NCBI GenBank assembly: GCA_911728435.2 | Contig: OU452205.1 | Location: 20,144,080-20,208,079 of the forward strand | Length of the DNA: 64,000 nt | Reading direction: 5' to 3' | DNA from: Apoderus coryli | Taxonomy: Eukaryota; Arthropoda; Insecta; Coleoptera; Attelabidae | Part shown: piece by piece, positions 31,480 to 43,104 of the stretch | Layout: each line of letters begins with the position of its first letter | Position numbering within the stretch: position 1 is the first letter of the stretch | Made by a program: the position numbers and the translations under genes | Notes under the pieces: generated by a model | Database searches by the model: none | The model's input: only the letters and a program-made list of their open reading frames with translations | Told to the model about the DNA's origin: nothing

Positions 31480-32345
31480 CGAAAATGTTTCTATTATTGA
31501 AAATAAATAGAAACATTTTTGAGTTACCCCGTAGATAACCTCTAGGAGATTATTGTTTAACTTTCAAAGAAATCTTGAATTGAAACCCAAAGAAATCAAA
31601 AAATTATTCAAAATATTATTTTTTTGTCCAAAATAATGAAATACATTTTTGACTCACCCCGTATATAAATTTAAAGCCTATGCTAAAAGTTTCTGCCATG
31701 TCTAAAAGTCTTAAATAATAAATAACATTCATAAACATTTTTGAGTTACCCTGTAGATAGCCTCTAGGAGATTATAGTTTAACTTTCAAAGAAATCTTGA
31801 ATGGAAACCCAAAGAAATCAAAAAATTATTCAAAATATTATTTTTTTGTCCAAAATAATGAAATACATTTTCGACTCACCCCGTATATAAATTTAAAGCC
31901 TATGCTAAAAGTTTCTGTCATGTCTAAAAGTCTTAAATAATAAATAACATTCATAAACATTTTTGAGTTACCCCGTAGATAACCTCTAAAAGATTATAGT
32001 TTAACTTTCAAAGAAATCTTGAATTGAAACCCAAAGGAATCAAAAAATTATTCAAAATATTATTTTTTTGTCTAAAATAATGAAATACATTTTTGACTCA
32101 CCCCGTATATAAATTTAAAGCCTATGCTAAAAGTTTCTGCCATGTCTAAAAGTCTTAAATAATAAATAATATTCATAAACATTTTTGAATTACCCCGTAG
32201 ATAACCTCTAGGAGATTATAGTTTAACTTTCAAAGAAATCTTGCATTGAAACCCAAAGAAATCAAAAAATTATTCAAAATATTAATTTTTTCGTCTTATC
32301 AAAATAAAGAAATACATTTTTGAATCACCCCGTATATAAATTTCT
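31480..32345. repeat. 222-bp satellite, four units
   Basis: GAGTTACC phrases occur at 31521, 31743, 31965 and 32187, exactly 222 bp apart. Part of the unit is related to the 132-bp satellite; the extra part contains GCCTATGCTAAAAG. Confidence 0.85.
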
Positions 32346-34593
32346 ATACATTTAAGCTTTCTTAAATGTGGGCTAATTAATATTTTTTTGTGTCACCCTG
32401 TACATGCTGATTATTAATTAATGTTGTTATAATCTGAGAAATACTTAGCGTATAGCCAGATGTTAAAATAACGTTAACCTTAATAGTGGTGGACGTTATT
32501 TTTGGGACTACAGTATCTTGTATTTTGGGTTCGTTGGTTTTTCATAATTTGGTAATATTTTTTTCTAACGTTGGTGTCACTTATTTTTGTGTGGTTGACA
32601 CTTCTAGTTTCACGTCATAAATAAATAGGTTATATTATGGGGCTTGGAGGTTAAAAGTAAGCAGTAGTATGCATTGTAACTATATTTTATAAAAATAAAC
32701 TGTGCTGGCTGTATCCTACTGAGAAAGGGCAAGAGGCCAATAGTTAGTACTTGCTTAGGCGGTAATTTAAAAAAAAAAACGAAATAACTTGAAGCATTCA
32801 AAATATGGACCTACAGGCAAGAGACAGAAATCAATTTGGAAATGGAAATTTGGTCGCCAACATCCGCTAATAATAATAATACGTGGTGTATAAAATAAAA
32901 AGTGTAGTTAATTCTATATTGATTTGTTGTGTTTACGGTTTATAATTTTTGTGTATTTAAATAAAAACATGATAAGTATATGCAGCTGGTTTTCTATTGA
33001 AAAATAAATATAGTAACTTAATTTTAGTTAGTTAACTACTTACTATTTACACAGAATATTACTTATTCTGTGCTATTTATATATAATGGCTATACTTACT
33101 TAAAGACTTAAACTTAACAAAATTACGTACCTATTTTGTTTCATTGAATGTTTTTGAACTAGGTCATCATCTGTAATTAGTTTTTGGACAAAAACAGGTA
33201 GGTAGGTAATGAGACTTGTATTTTATCCAGTTCTTTGTAACGTAAGAATAAATTCGGTATCAGGAAATTAAAACTAAATGTAGGCATTTTAATTTAATTT
33301 AGTAGTGGAATTTGTAAATTAAAAAAGAAACCCTAATTTTTTGGTAAATAAATCGTAAGATAAATAATATGACGTCATCAAAAACATAAAATTCTACAAC
33401 TCGGTCCCAAATACGTACGTCGTACGTATGACGTCATTTTAAATAATAGTATTGTTCCACAGATGACAATAAGTCCACTTATATCAAGGTGCGAATATTT
33501 GTGATAAAGTGAAGCAAAATTTGTCACGCAATGAGATAAACAAAGACAAATAATACTGCTTTAATTCACATGCAGCCAGCGTAAGTATGTACCTACAGAT
33601 ATTGTGAAATCCGTCAGAACTCACTACTAATACTCAATTCAGCTGAGCTAAATTTGTATATTATCACCTAGGTAACTCACTTCAATTTCTAACTCTATAA
33701 AATAACCTATTAGATGTCGTAATGCAGAATAAGAATATTGTAACCTAACCTCTTTTTATCGATAACACCTGTGGAAAAATTTTGTAATATTTATAAATAA
33801 TAATAAATAGTAAAATTATTTAATAATGGTTTATGTGGGAGCATGGCAACACAGTAAAATAACACAGTTAATTTCCTGTTTCCGTGAACAGGGCGACATC
33901 TTAAAAAAAAGTGTTTGTCCTTCTTAAGATTTTTTTTGATTTTTCTCGCATTTTTCAACTAATCCTACAAATGTGTTTGGTATGAAAGTGTTTAAAATTA
34001 TGTGCGCTAATAATTACATGTGTTTTTAAAGAGTGTCATTGTATATTTATTTAGAAAAATGTAAAAGAACGTTATGTGTGACAGCTGAACTAAATTAGAT
34101 ATGTCAATTTTAAGGAATATACCAGTCGCATTTAAGGTATGATAGATTAATAAAACTGAACGAAAAACGCAATAATTGGGAGTATAGGATATGAAAAAGG
34201 CACAGCGGCGTCCCAAATATGCTTGTACGTAACTTTAAAATTGTTTTTGTACCTATCCACAGCACCAAAACAGGTATTTATTTAAAAGTAATAGCAGTAC
34301 TTTATAGTGCTTTTTTCTTTATTTTCCTCGTAGAAAAAGTTATTCACCTCCTTCTCACTCTTTAATTTCGTTTTTGTAGATGGAAATTAATTAGAAAAAT
34401 GCATTATTTTATCAAAGTCATTGACGTTTGGAAAATAGTAGATGGAAATGTTTAAAAAGGAAATTTTCAATATAGAAAGCGCTGCTGTTCGGCCTGAAGG
34501 CCGAACTTTTGGTTTAGTGGCTCTAAATTGGGCCTTTTTTTTTGCCAATTTTAGACAAAGACGCGAAGAACACTCTTTATTATATATTAACAA
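32346..34593. other. Gene-free AT-rich repeat DNA
   Basis: No supported gene. It holds the second copy of the block seen at 30640, a palindromic cluster at 33369-33437, a dispersed repeat at about 33710-34080 shared with the right end of the window, and a perfect palindrome GTTCGGCCTGAAGGCCGAAC at 34487-34506. Frames of 60-70 codons are not convincing. Confidence 0.6.
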
Positions 34594-34933
34594 GAAATCC
34601 CTGCGGGATTTCCCAGTCGTTGTGTGGTAGTTTTATCTATGAAAAAGTCATTGAGGGTTATAAAAAAAAAATTGTGATTTTTTTTGATTAGTTTTTTTAA
34701 TTTAATTTTTTGATTTTTTTGTCATTTTATTTTTATTTTTTTTTTATTTTATTTAATTTTTTTTATTACTTTTTTTTTTATTTTTTTTTTTTTCTATTTT
34801 ATTTATATATACACCTTGTATAAAAATCTAGTAAAAATTTTATGCGCTCATTCTACCTAAACATACTGTGAAATTTAAAAAATATACAAAACATCTCAAA
34901 TTAAAATTGAAAGTTTGATTTGTTTTAAATATA
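34594..34933. repeat. Hairpin module copy 3 and T-rich tract
   Basis: GAAATCCCTGCGGGATTTC at 34594-34612 with the shared downstream sequence, then about 130 bp of T-rich low-complexity DNA. The gypsy element inserted at 34933. Confidence 0.7.
34930..34933. repeat. Target-site duplication TATA, left
   Basis: TATA precedes the LTR and is repeated at 43105-43108. A TATA target is usual for insect errantivirus-like elements. Confidence 0.75.
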
Positions 34934-35258
34934 TGTTAGGACGGCGATGGTAGTTACTTGTTTTTAAAAAAAAATTATTTATTGAATGAAAATCTTAATT
35001 AAATTTAAACAGTCGTTTTAATCATAGCCAAGTTTATAATGTTTATAATGATGTTTCTTCGTTGGAAGATTTAATGAGACTTCTTCTTAATATTATTTAC
35101 AATGCAGTTTTATATTATTGAAATAAAGGTAATGCAATTTGAGTAAGCATAATTCTTATGATAAGGTGTCTAGACATAATAACCAATATGAGAAACAAAG
35201 CTGTAAAAGAAGTGCATATTATAATTATTAATATTATATAGGGTTTTAGGATGTAACA
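34934..35258 (-). repeat. 3' LTR of the intact gypsy element
   Basis: 325 bp bounded, on the plus strand, by TGTTAGG and ATGTAACA. It differs from the other LTR by two substitutions near its right end. Confidence 0.9.
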
Positions 35259-35269
35259 CCTCCCTCTTT
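35259..35269 (-). other. Polypurine tract
   Basis: AAAGAGGGAGG on the minus strand directly adjoins the 3' LTR. Confidence 0.8.
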
Positions 35270-35574
35270 AAGAATTTTTATTAATCGTAAATGATTGAAT
35301 ATCTTTAAAGATTAAGAAAAATTTTATATTCTTATACAATAGTAAAGTAATGAGATTTTTATTGAAATATTAGGAATTAAATGATTTATTATTAGGTATA
35401 CAATGGAAATAAGGGATGATGTACGATTTAATATAGAAATAATTCGACAGTAATTAATTATACACTTAATGCTAAATCTAATAGAATTAATACTTAAATA
35501 TAAACTTAAAACTAATAAAACTTTTATGAAGAACGTGTACATATAGAAAAATAATAAAATATAAAAATGAAACT
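35270..35574 (-). other. Region between env and polypurine tract
   Basis: About 300 bp of AT-rich 3' untranslated sequence of the element. A 72-codon hydrophobic frame at 35324-35542 looks fortuitous. Confidence 0.6.
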
Positions 35575-37275
35575 TTAAAGTTTTTTAGAACTACGTGAAA
35601 TTGTCAATGGCACTTGAACATTACTACATGTGGGTTCATCATAAAATACATCAGGATCGTTTCTAAAATGAACAGATTGTCTTCTGGTAGGGGTTGATTT
35701 AACATTGCAATAATTAAATATTTGAGTACAACAATTTACAGGTGGGTGATCATCGTCGGAGTCACTAGGCGAATTGTTTTTGAAAAAACGAAACTTTCGT
35801 TTTATGCAGCATTTTAAAATAATCCACAAAATTAATATAATGATTGATACTATACACATATACGTAAAAATTGACATATGTTTTTCTGCGAAAGATTGAT
35901 TCATTATTTTATCAAGGGTTGCATCATATTCATGGAGTTTTTGCTGTGCTATGTTCAGTTCATCCATATTAAAGTTATTTATTTTAATAGGTTTTAAAAT
36001 TGGAATGTCTTTCTTATTAGGGTAATTTTCGCAACAATCAAATTCGATATTAGGGATATACGTTTCTAACGAAATTGTTTCATTTTCTTCTGAAGATGAG
36101 AAAACTCTTGTAGTACCGATAAATGCATAACATCCGGTTTGTAAGGTAAGTATTGAATTTTTATTTATAATATTTGTTATCGAGTTAGCACTTGGGCACG
36201 TCACTGTTACAGGTAAGTCATTAGAAACTGTTATTAACCATTTATTTTTAACAAGTTTTTGCACGTTATAACCGTCGATGTCTATAACATACTTTTCACA
36301 ATTTTTAGAAATTTTAGATTCCATTAGGATTGATATTTCGCAAGAAGCATCTTCTGACAACGTTTTTGGAAAACGAATTTCGTTTTTCATCAGTGATGAA
36401 CAGTCTTCAGGTTTTACTATTAGATATTGCTTACTATCTCTGGAAGTTGCTACATATTTATAAGAGGATAAAAGGGCATGAAAAAGGTTTGTATTAGGAT
36501 CTCTAGTTGGGATCGAGTAAATATGGTAAAAATCGTAATCAGATATTTCTACAATAGGAATATGTAAAATAAAAACAATACGTTCATTTGTTTGGAATGC
36601 TTCGATTTTTATAAGAGATATTATTTCTGACAAATGTTCATGAGTTGGTGGAAATGCTAAATTTCCATGAGTTAGTTTTGAAGATATTTTATTTAATTCT
36701 TCTAATAAAATAATGGGTTCAATGACAGATGGGTGAAGAATTTTTAATCTACTAAATGCTATACTGTTTATTATATTATTTAGTTGATCTAATATAATTG
36801 AATTAGATTGCATTATTTGTTCAATTTTTTCAGTAATTTGTAACTGTAATTCATAAAAATATTTAGTACCTTGATTTTCCTGCAAAGCTTTTTCAATTAA
36901 TTTTAAATCATGATTTATAGTACTTTCGTCGATTTGAAGTTTATTTATAGTATTATTAAAATTATGTATTGTACTAGACACAATTTGAATTTGGTTTTTC
37001 ATTAAAATTTGAAGTTGTGTATCATCTTTTTCTAATTTATTTATACATTCATTATAATATTCACCATCAGATGAATCTAAATTACCAGTAATTAATTTCC
37101 AAAATGAACCTAGGCCGTTTATTATGCCGCGTTTGAATCTATTTGTATTTACAATAAATATTTCAGAAAACTTTGTTTCTATCTGTTTGTTAATAATAGA
37201 TAATAAATTCAAATGAGTAGAAAAAGTAATTTTAAAGGATGGATTTATATTTGCTTTGTTTAGTAAATTTTTCAT
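35575..37275 (-). CDS. env: Env (F-type fusion glycoprotein) of the intact gypsy element
   Basis: 566 codons from an internal Met at 37275; the frame is open further upstream, into the end of pol, without a good start. As in gypsy, translation probably starts from a spliced RNA that supplies the N-terminus and signal peptide. A furin-type site RFKR is at residues 46-49, directly before a Gly-rich hydrophobic stretch (GIINGLGSFW) that fits the fusion peptide of insect errantivirus and baculovirus F-like proteins. A long helical segment and Cys-rich ectodomain follow, then a transmembrane helix at about 468-490 and a 76-residue tail with several Cys and an Asp/Ser-rich patch. It would mediate membrane fusion and particle entry. 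The frame is unbroken. Confidence 0.88.
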   Translation of the reverse strand: MKNLLNKANINPSFKITFSTHLNLLSIINKQIETKFSEIFIVNTNRFKRGIINGLGSFWKLITGNLDSSDGEYYNECINKLEKDDTQLQILMKNQIQIVSSTIHNFNNTINKLQIDESTINHDLKLIEKALQENQGTKYFYELQLQITEKIEQIMQSNSIILDQLNNIINSIAFSRLKILHPSVIEPIILLEELNKISSKLTHGNLAFPPTHEHLSEIISLIKIEAFQTNERIVFILHIPIVEISDYDFYHIYSIPTRDPNTNLFHALLSSYKYVATSRDSKQYLIVKPEDCSSLMKNEIRFPKTLSEDASCEISILMESKISKNCEKYVIDIDGYNVQKLVKNKWLITVSNDLPVTVTCPSANSITNIINKNSILTLQTGCYAFIGTTRVFSSSEENETISLETYIPNIEFDCCENYPNKKDIPILKPIKINNFNMDELNIAQQKLHEYDATLDKIMNQSFAEKHMSIFTYMCIVSIIILILWIILKCCIKRKFRFFKNNSPSDSDDDHPPVNCCTQIFNYCNVKSTPTRRQSVHFRNDPDVFYDEPTCSNVQVPLTISRSSKKL

Positions 37276-37409
37276 TTGTTCTTGAACATTAATACTTTTT
37301 CTATAAGAATCATAAATTGAACTTAAGTTTTTATATGCTATAATTTTATAATTATTGTTAGATATTCTAACAGTTCCTTCTTTTTGGAATAGGATACCAG
37401 TAGGGGTAT

Positions 37410-40400
37410 TTATTGGTTCAATTGATGCTCTGATTCCGAGGATTGTCCTGGAATAACAGAAGATAATTTTAATCTATCAAAATTTATAATAGAAGTTAAA
37501 TTTTCTTTCATTTTGACTTTCGCTGTATTCGGATTTACAATTTCAACTATTTCGAAAGGACCATTGTATTTATTTTTCATTTTGTTTCCAATTTGTGAAT
37601 CTTTCACATAAACATAATCACCTGCTTTAAACTGAGTTTGATTTTTATTTACATTTTTATCAAATCTTTCTTTTGCTTTTTCTTTAGAGGTAATAATATT
37701 ATTTTTGACTTTATTAAAAATATAGGAAGCAGTGTTTTTTAAATCATTTAAATATTTTGTGTTTAATTCTTCTTCATTTAAATATTCTTCTTCTTCTTCA
37801 TGATCTCTAATGTGTCCGAAAATTATTTCTTCTGGGGTAAACTTTGTTGTTGTAGATTTACTACGATTATAAGACTTAATTGCAAAGGGTAAACCTTGAA
37901 GTATGGGTTTATTAGGATTATCTGCGTGATAAGCACGTAAAGAGTCTAAAATTGTAGCGTGAAATCGTTCCACGACTCCATTTGATTGGGGGTGAGCGAC
38001 AGCACTATGTGTTAACTTAAATTTATACATTAATGACAAATCTCGTAAGAATTGGTTGTCAAATTCTAAACCTGCGTCAGAATGAATTCTTTTAGGTATA
38101 GGATAATGTTGAAAATATAATAATAATTTTTCAATTACAGAAATTGCTTGTTTATTTGGTATTGGGTAGGCTTGTGCAAATTTTGAAAAATTATCTACAA
38201 TAGTTAAAAGAATGTTTCCTCTATTAATATCTAGTAAATCAATGTTAATATGTTCGAAAGGTTTTTCAGGGGTTTCTGTTACAACAAGGGGGTAGTTTAA
38301 GTTTTTTCTGTTTGTTTTAATTTTATTACAAACATCACAAGATTTTATAAAGTTTTCTACTTCTTCTTTCAGATTTTTCCAGACGTATCTTTCTCTTATT
38401 CTTCTAAATGTTTCATTTATTCCTTTGTGCAGAGAAGTTTTTGAGGAATGACAATTTTCAATAATTTCTTGTCTTTCGTTTTCGGGTGGTATTTTGACTA
38501 AATCATGACATATTGTGAAGTTAATATTTTCTTTTTCACGGAAAATAAAACTAAGGATATCTAAGAAAGGTAGGTGTTTAATAGTATTTAAAAAATAATG
38601 ATTGTCGGGTAAATCATCTTTTAAAGTGTAAAATATTCTAAAGCAATCTTTTATACTTAAAGATTCTAACGTAAAGGTAGGTATTTGAATTATATAGTAT
38701 TTTCTATTTTGATATCTAAGGCTTTGTTTAATTGTTAATAATTCAGTTAAATTAAGATATTGATTTTCAGGATCTGGACAAGTGTCTTTAATAATAGAAG
38801 GTAAGTGAGGATTATTTACATTTTCATTTTTAGGGCATAGAAAAATAATATTATTATGCGTAATAAAAAGTACATTATCATTAGTTTGTTTTATTTTATC
38901 TAGATTGATTAAACTTTGGATTTTTCTTTTGTCTAAAAATTCATAAAATTCAGATTGAAATTCTGGATCGTTTTCATTAGTTTCAGAGTTACTACTTTCT
39001 GTGTCTGAGGTATTTTCAAGAGCATTAATTCTTATTCTGGATAATGCGTCGGCATTTTTATTATTTTTTCCCGGTTTATGTATTATTTCGTAGTTATATT
39101 CCATTAATTTTAATCTCCAACGGAGTAATCTAGAACCAGGGTCTTTTACAGAGAATAACCAAAGTAGAGGTTTATGGTCAGTTATTATTTTGAATTTATT
39201 TCCATACAGATAAGGTCGGAAGTGTTTTACAGACCAGACTATACTTAATAATTCTTTTTCTATCGTTGAATACCGTTGTTCTGCACCATTCAATGTACGT
39301 GAGGCATAAGCAATGGGTAAATCATTTCCGATATCTCCTTGGGATAATACGGAACCTATCGCAAAATCACTTGCGTCAGTAGTTAGCAAAAATTCTTTTT
39401 CGAAATTAGGGTATTGAAGCAAAGGGGTAGAAGTTAATAATTTTTTACATTTTTCAAAGGCATTGTGACATTTTTCGTCAAAATTAAATAATTTATTTTT
39501 CTTTAGAAGAGTAGTTAAAGGTTTTATTATTTCGGAGTAATCTTTTAAAAATCTTCGATAGTAACCAGTGAGACCTAGAAAAGATTGTATGTCTTTTACA
39601 CATTTAGGTATTGGGAATTTATTAACTGCATCGATTTTTTGGGGATTTGGTTTTACACCGTCTTTTGTTACAATATGACCTAAATATTGAACTTCTGTTC
39701 TCAAAAATTCACATTTACAAGGTTGTATCTTAAAGTTATATTTTTCTAATCTTTGAAATATTTTTTCTAAACGTTTGATATGTTCATCTAAGGTAGTTGA
39801 GTAAATGATTATGTCATCCATATAGACCATACACATTTCGTTTTGTAGGCCGGTTAAAATGTTATCCATGACACGCTGAAATGTCGCTGGGGCATTTTTT
39901 AAACCGAATGGCATTCGTTTGAATTGATAATGACCGTTTTCAACCGAAAATGCTGTTTTCGGGACGTCTTCTTTGTTTATTTCGATTTGATGAAATCCGC
40001 TTACTAAGTCTAATGTTGTAAAATAATTACATTTTCCAAGTTGATCTAGTAAATTTTCAATATTTGGTAGAGGGTATTTGTCACCTATTGTTACATCATT
40101 TAACTTTCGATAGTCGATGACTACTCGCCATTTTTGTTCATTTGAAGAATCAAGTTTTTTGGGAACTATCCACACAGGGCTAGACCAAGGGCTAATTGAG
40201 GGTTCTATTATTTCTTGTTCCAACATTTTTGATATTTGGGTTTTCACTTCATTTTTATGGACATGAGGATAACGATATGTTTTTGTAAATATTGGTTGTG
40301 CATCTTTTGTATTTATTTCGTGTTTGATTTCGTTTGTGAAAGAAAGTTGATCGCCATCAAGATAGAAAATTTTTTCATATGCGAGACATAGATTTTCAAT

Positions 40401-41245
40401 TTCATATTTTTCTTCGTTATTTAAGTGATCTAATCTTAATTGATTTAAGATGTAGTTTTTTCTAGTTTCATTTGGAGAAATAGAACAAATTTTATTTGAT
40501 TCAATTGTATCATTTTCAGAAATTATGGGTAAGGGATTTATTTTTACAGGAGTTATTTCAAAAGTTTGTTCTTTTGAAGAGACATTTAAAACAGTTGTGA
40601 TAATATGACTTTTTCTAACACTTACTAAGGCATTAGGTATTTTTAAGTGTTTGTTAATTTGAATTTCGTCAAACAATCCTTCTTTAATTTCTTCGTTTTC
40701 TACAGGTATTTGAATAGTTTGAATACTACGAGGTGGTATTATAAACTTATTTACAATTTTACATTTTTTGTTAGTATTACAATTATTATTTTCAGGAATG
40801 AAATTATTATTTCCAGAAATAGATTCTTTATTTTCATTTTCAGATATATCAGGTAAGTATTCTAAGTTGTCGTTAGAATGGGTATAAAATGGATACATGG
40901 GGAGTTCTTTAAAATTGAGTAATAGTTTTTTATTTGTAATGTCTATTTTTGCATTAAATTTTTCTAAGAAATCTAGACCTATTAGACCATCAAATTCAAA
41001 ATCAAAGTCGAATAGATAATATTTGTGAGATAAATTATTTCCTAAATCTAGAATTATACTTCTTTCTAAAATAGTGTCTCCAGTTTTTCCGTTAATACCA
41101 TGCATTGGGAGATTTTCCTTATTAATAGTTAACCAATTTTTTGCTAGAGCAATGTTTGTTTTTAGGAGTAAAATTGGTGCTCCTGTATCAATGAGGTAAG
41201 TTGTATTTTGTTTATCTTTAATATAGAAATATTTTATGTTTCCTA
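37410..41245 (-). CDS. pol: Pol polyprotein (protease, RT, RNase H, integrase) of the intact gypsy element
   Basis: From the first Met (41105) it has 1231 residues, but the protease active site (LIDTGAP, about 41175-41190) lies upstream of that Met in the same open frame. The frame overlaps gag in -1, so Pol is expected as a Gag-Pol frameshift product. Order: protease with FDGLIGLDFLE; RT with FTTLDLVSGFHQI, RMPFGLKNAPATF and YMDD at about residue 428; RNase H (LLTTDASD, TDHKPLLWLF, NADALSR); integrase with HHCC site (HKGINET, CDVCNKI), Asp in NIDLLD, Asp in HSDAGLEF and Glu in VVERFHATI; C-terminal domain with KAGDYVYVKD and a GPFEIVEI motif. No lesion seen. Confidence 0.92.
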
Positions 41246-42328
41246 AAAGAGGTGAGAATCGAATTGATCGATTTCGAATTCGTTCGTTTCTGAGTGATTG
41301 TTGTTGTTGGGCATTTGATTGTTGGTCATCGGAGTTGGATCGCCCGAAGTATTCAACTCCTCGTTGAAGTTTAAAGTATGAACTCTTTGATTTGTTGAGT
41401 TATTATTATTATTCGGAAAACTTTGAGGATTTCTTTGTATTACAGAGGGTCTTTGTTGAACGTTCTGATTATGATTATTAGAGTTTGGTAGATTACGAGA
41501 GTTATGTGGGTAGGAAGGTGTTCCTCCTCCTGAACTTGTCGATGGACGTCTATAACAGGTTTCTATTAGATGTCCTTGTTTTTTACAATAATTACAATAT
41601 TTAGAATCTTTGTTTGTAAATCTTGGATTTTTATTAAAATTATGATTATTAGAATTATTATTATTTCTTTGATGGTAATTATTTCCGTAATTTTCTTTAG
41701 GAAATACTCGATTCATTGATTGTTTAGTGTCAGATGATTTCGATACTCGAAAATTTTTAAGATAAGCTATGTTTTCTTCTTCAATAAGAAGTTGTTCAGC
41801 TTCATCTAAGTTTTTAGGTTTTTGAGCTCTAATAAGTGATCCAAATGGGTCATTTAGTCCTGCTAAGAATGTTTTTAAGGCTATTTTTTCATGTGAAGTA
41901 TTTAAAGCTTTTTTAGATTCTAAAGTTAATGAAGAGTCTAAAGCTACGCTGTTTCTAAGCTTTGTAAGTAAATCTTCGATACGTTGAACAAATAATCTAG
42001 GAGTTTCATGAGATTTTTGAAATGCTGAGGTTAAATCTCTAAGTAAAGCTTCGGTGTCTCTACAATCTCCATAGTGTCCTATTAAAAGTTCTCTTATTTC
42101 CTGCCATGTATTGAGTTGTCTACTAGAAATGAATCTTTTGGCTTTTCCACTAAGTTTACTTTTAATCATAAAAACTAAAGCATCCGCAACATCATCATCA
42201 ATATTATGAAGAGCAAAATTACAGGCTTCGATAAAATCGTTAAGAGTTGCTTGATCTCCATCATATTCAGGGATCATATCTCTTAATTCTTTAAGTGAGA
42301 AGTTACTAGCATCACCGTTTTGAGACAT
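41243..42328 (-). CDS. gag: Gag of the intact gypsy element
   Basis: 361 codons starting at MSQNGD. The N-terminal two-thirds has the Gag capsid pattern of this group (IPEYDGDQATLNDFIEAC, LNTWQEIRELL, FVQRIEDLL). A single CCHC zinc knuckle follows (CNYCKKQGHLIETC), then an Asn/Gln/Pro-rich tail. The stop TAG at 41243-41245 lies within the overlapping pol frame (-1). It forms the particle shell and binds RNA. Confidence 0.9.
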   Translation of the reverse strand: MSQNGDASNFSLKELRDMIPEYDGDQATLNDFIEACNFALHNIDDDVADALVFMIKSKLSGKAKRFISSRQLNTWQEIRELLIGHYGDCRDTEALLRDLTSAFQKSHETPRLFVQRIEDLLTKLRNSVALDSSLTLESKKALNTSHEKIALKTFLAGLNDPFGSLIRAQKPKNLDEAEQLLIEEENIAYLKNFRVSKSSDTKQSMNRVFPKENYGNNYHQRNNNNSNNHNFNKNPRFTNKDSKYCNYCKKQGHLIETCYRRPSTSSGGGTPSYPHNSRNLPNSNNHNQNVQQRPSVIQRNPQSFPNNNNNSTNQRVHTLNFNEELNTSGDPTPMTNNQMPNNNNHSETNEFEIDQFDSHLF

Positions 42329-42760
42329 TTTGTATTATTATTTTGTTTTTGTAGGTTTAGGATAAATTTTAGGAATTATAGGAAAATATGTGCAATTTAA
42401 ATAAAGAGATTAAAACAATAACTTACAGAGCTGCTACGAAGACTGATAGCTTCATCCAGTTGCAAGTCGAATACGTTTGATCAGGAAAGGTGCCGCTGAA
42501 CCAGAATCGTATTTTCAGTTACTAATCAACTTTATTGTTGAAGCTTCTCTTCAGAAAAGGGGTCGCTGAATTGAAGTCTTCTTTTGTACACTATATTTTT
42601 TTAAATTACAAAGTTTATTGTTCGTCGATAAACCGGAAACTTTAAACCCTAGAGTATCGCGAAACACTTTGTAACGCCACAGAACTTAACTTCTTCGATA
42701 TTTCGGAAACTATTTTTTTTTTTAAACCCCTAAAATATCGCGAGTATCCTTCCGTGGATC
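42329..42760 (-). other. Leader of the intact gypsy element
   Basis: About 430 bp between primer site and gag. It includes three short repeats ending GGAAACT/CCTAAAATATCGCGA. A donor for the env splice would be expected in or near it; I did not fix one. Confidence 0.6.
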
Positions 42761-42778
42761 CTACAGCCAACTGCGCCA
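42761..42778 (-). other. Primer-binding site, tRNA-Ser-like
   Basis: TGGCGCAGTTGGCTGTAGG starts one base after the LTR on the minus strand. It is similar to the site at 9832-9850. Confidence 0.65.
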
Positions 42779-42779
42779 A

Positions 42780-43104
42780 TGTTAGGACGGCGATGGTAGT
42801 TACTTGTTTTTAAAAAAAAATTATTTATTGAATGAAAATCTTAATTAAATTTAAACAGTCGTTTTAATCATAGCCAAGTTTATAATGTTTATAATGATGT
42901 TTCTTCGTTGGAAGATTTAATGAGACTTCTTCTTAATATTATTTACAATGCAGTTTTATATTATTGAAATAAAGGTAATGCAATTTGAGTAAGCATAATT
43001 CTTATGATAAGGTGTCTAGACATAATAACCAATATGAGAAACAAAGCTGAAAAAGAAGTGCATATTATTATTATTAATATTATATAGGGTTTTAGGATGT
43101 AACA
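42780..43104 (-). repeat. 5' LTR of the intact gypsy element
   Basis: 325 bp. The first base of the minus-strand LTR is at 43104. It matches 34934-35258 except at two positions. Confidence 0.9.

Larger units (their letters stand above)
34934..43104 (-). mobile_element. Complete errantivirus-like Ty3/gypsy element with env
   Basis: An 8171-bp element on the minus strand: LTR (42780-43104), primer site, gag, pol, env, polypurine tract, LTR (34934-35258), flanked by TATA. All three long frames are open. The LTRs differ at two of 325 positions, so insertion is recent. An env gene after pol and a -1 gag/pol overlap are typical of insect errantiviruses. It may be competent, but that cannot be judged from sequence alone. 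Confidence 0.92.
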
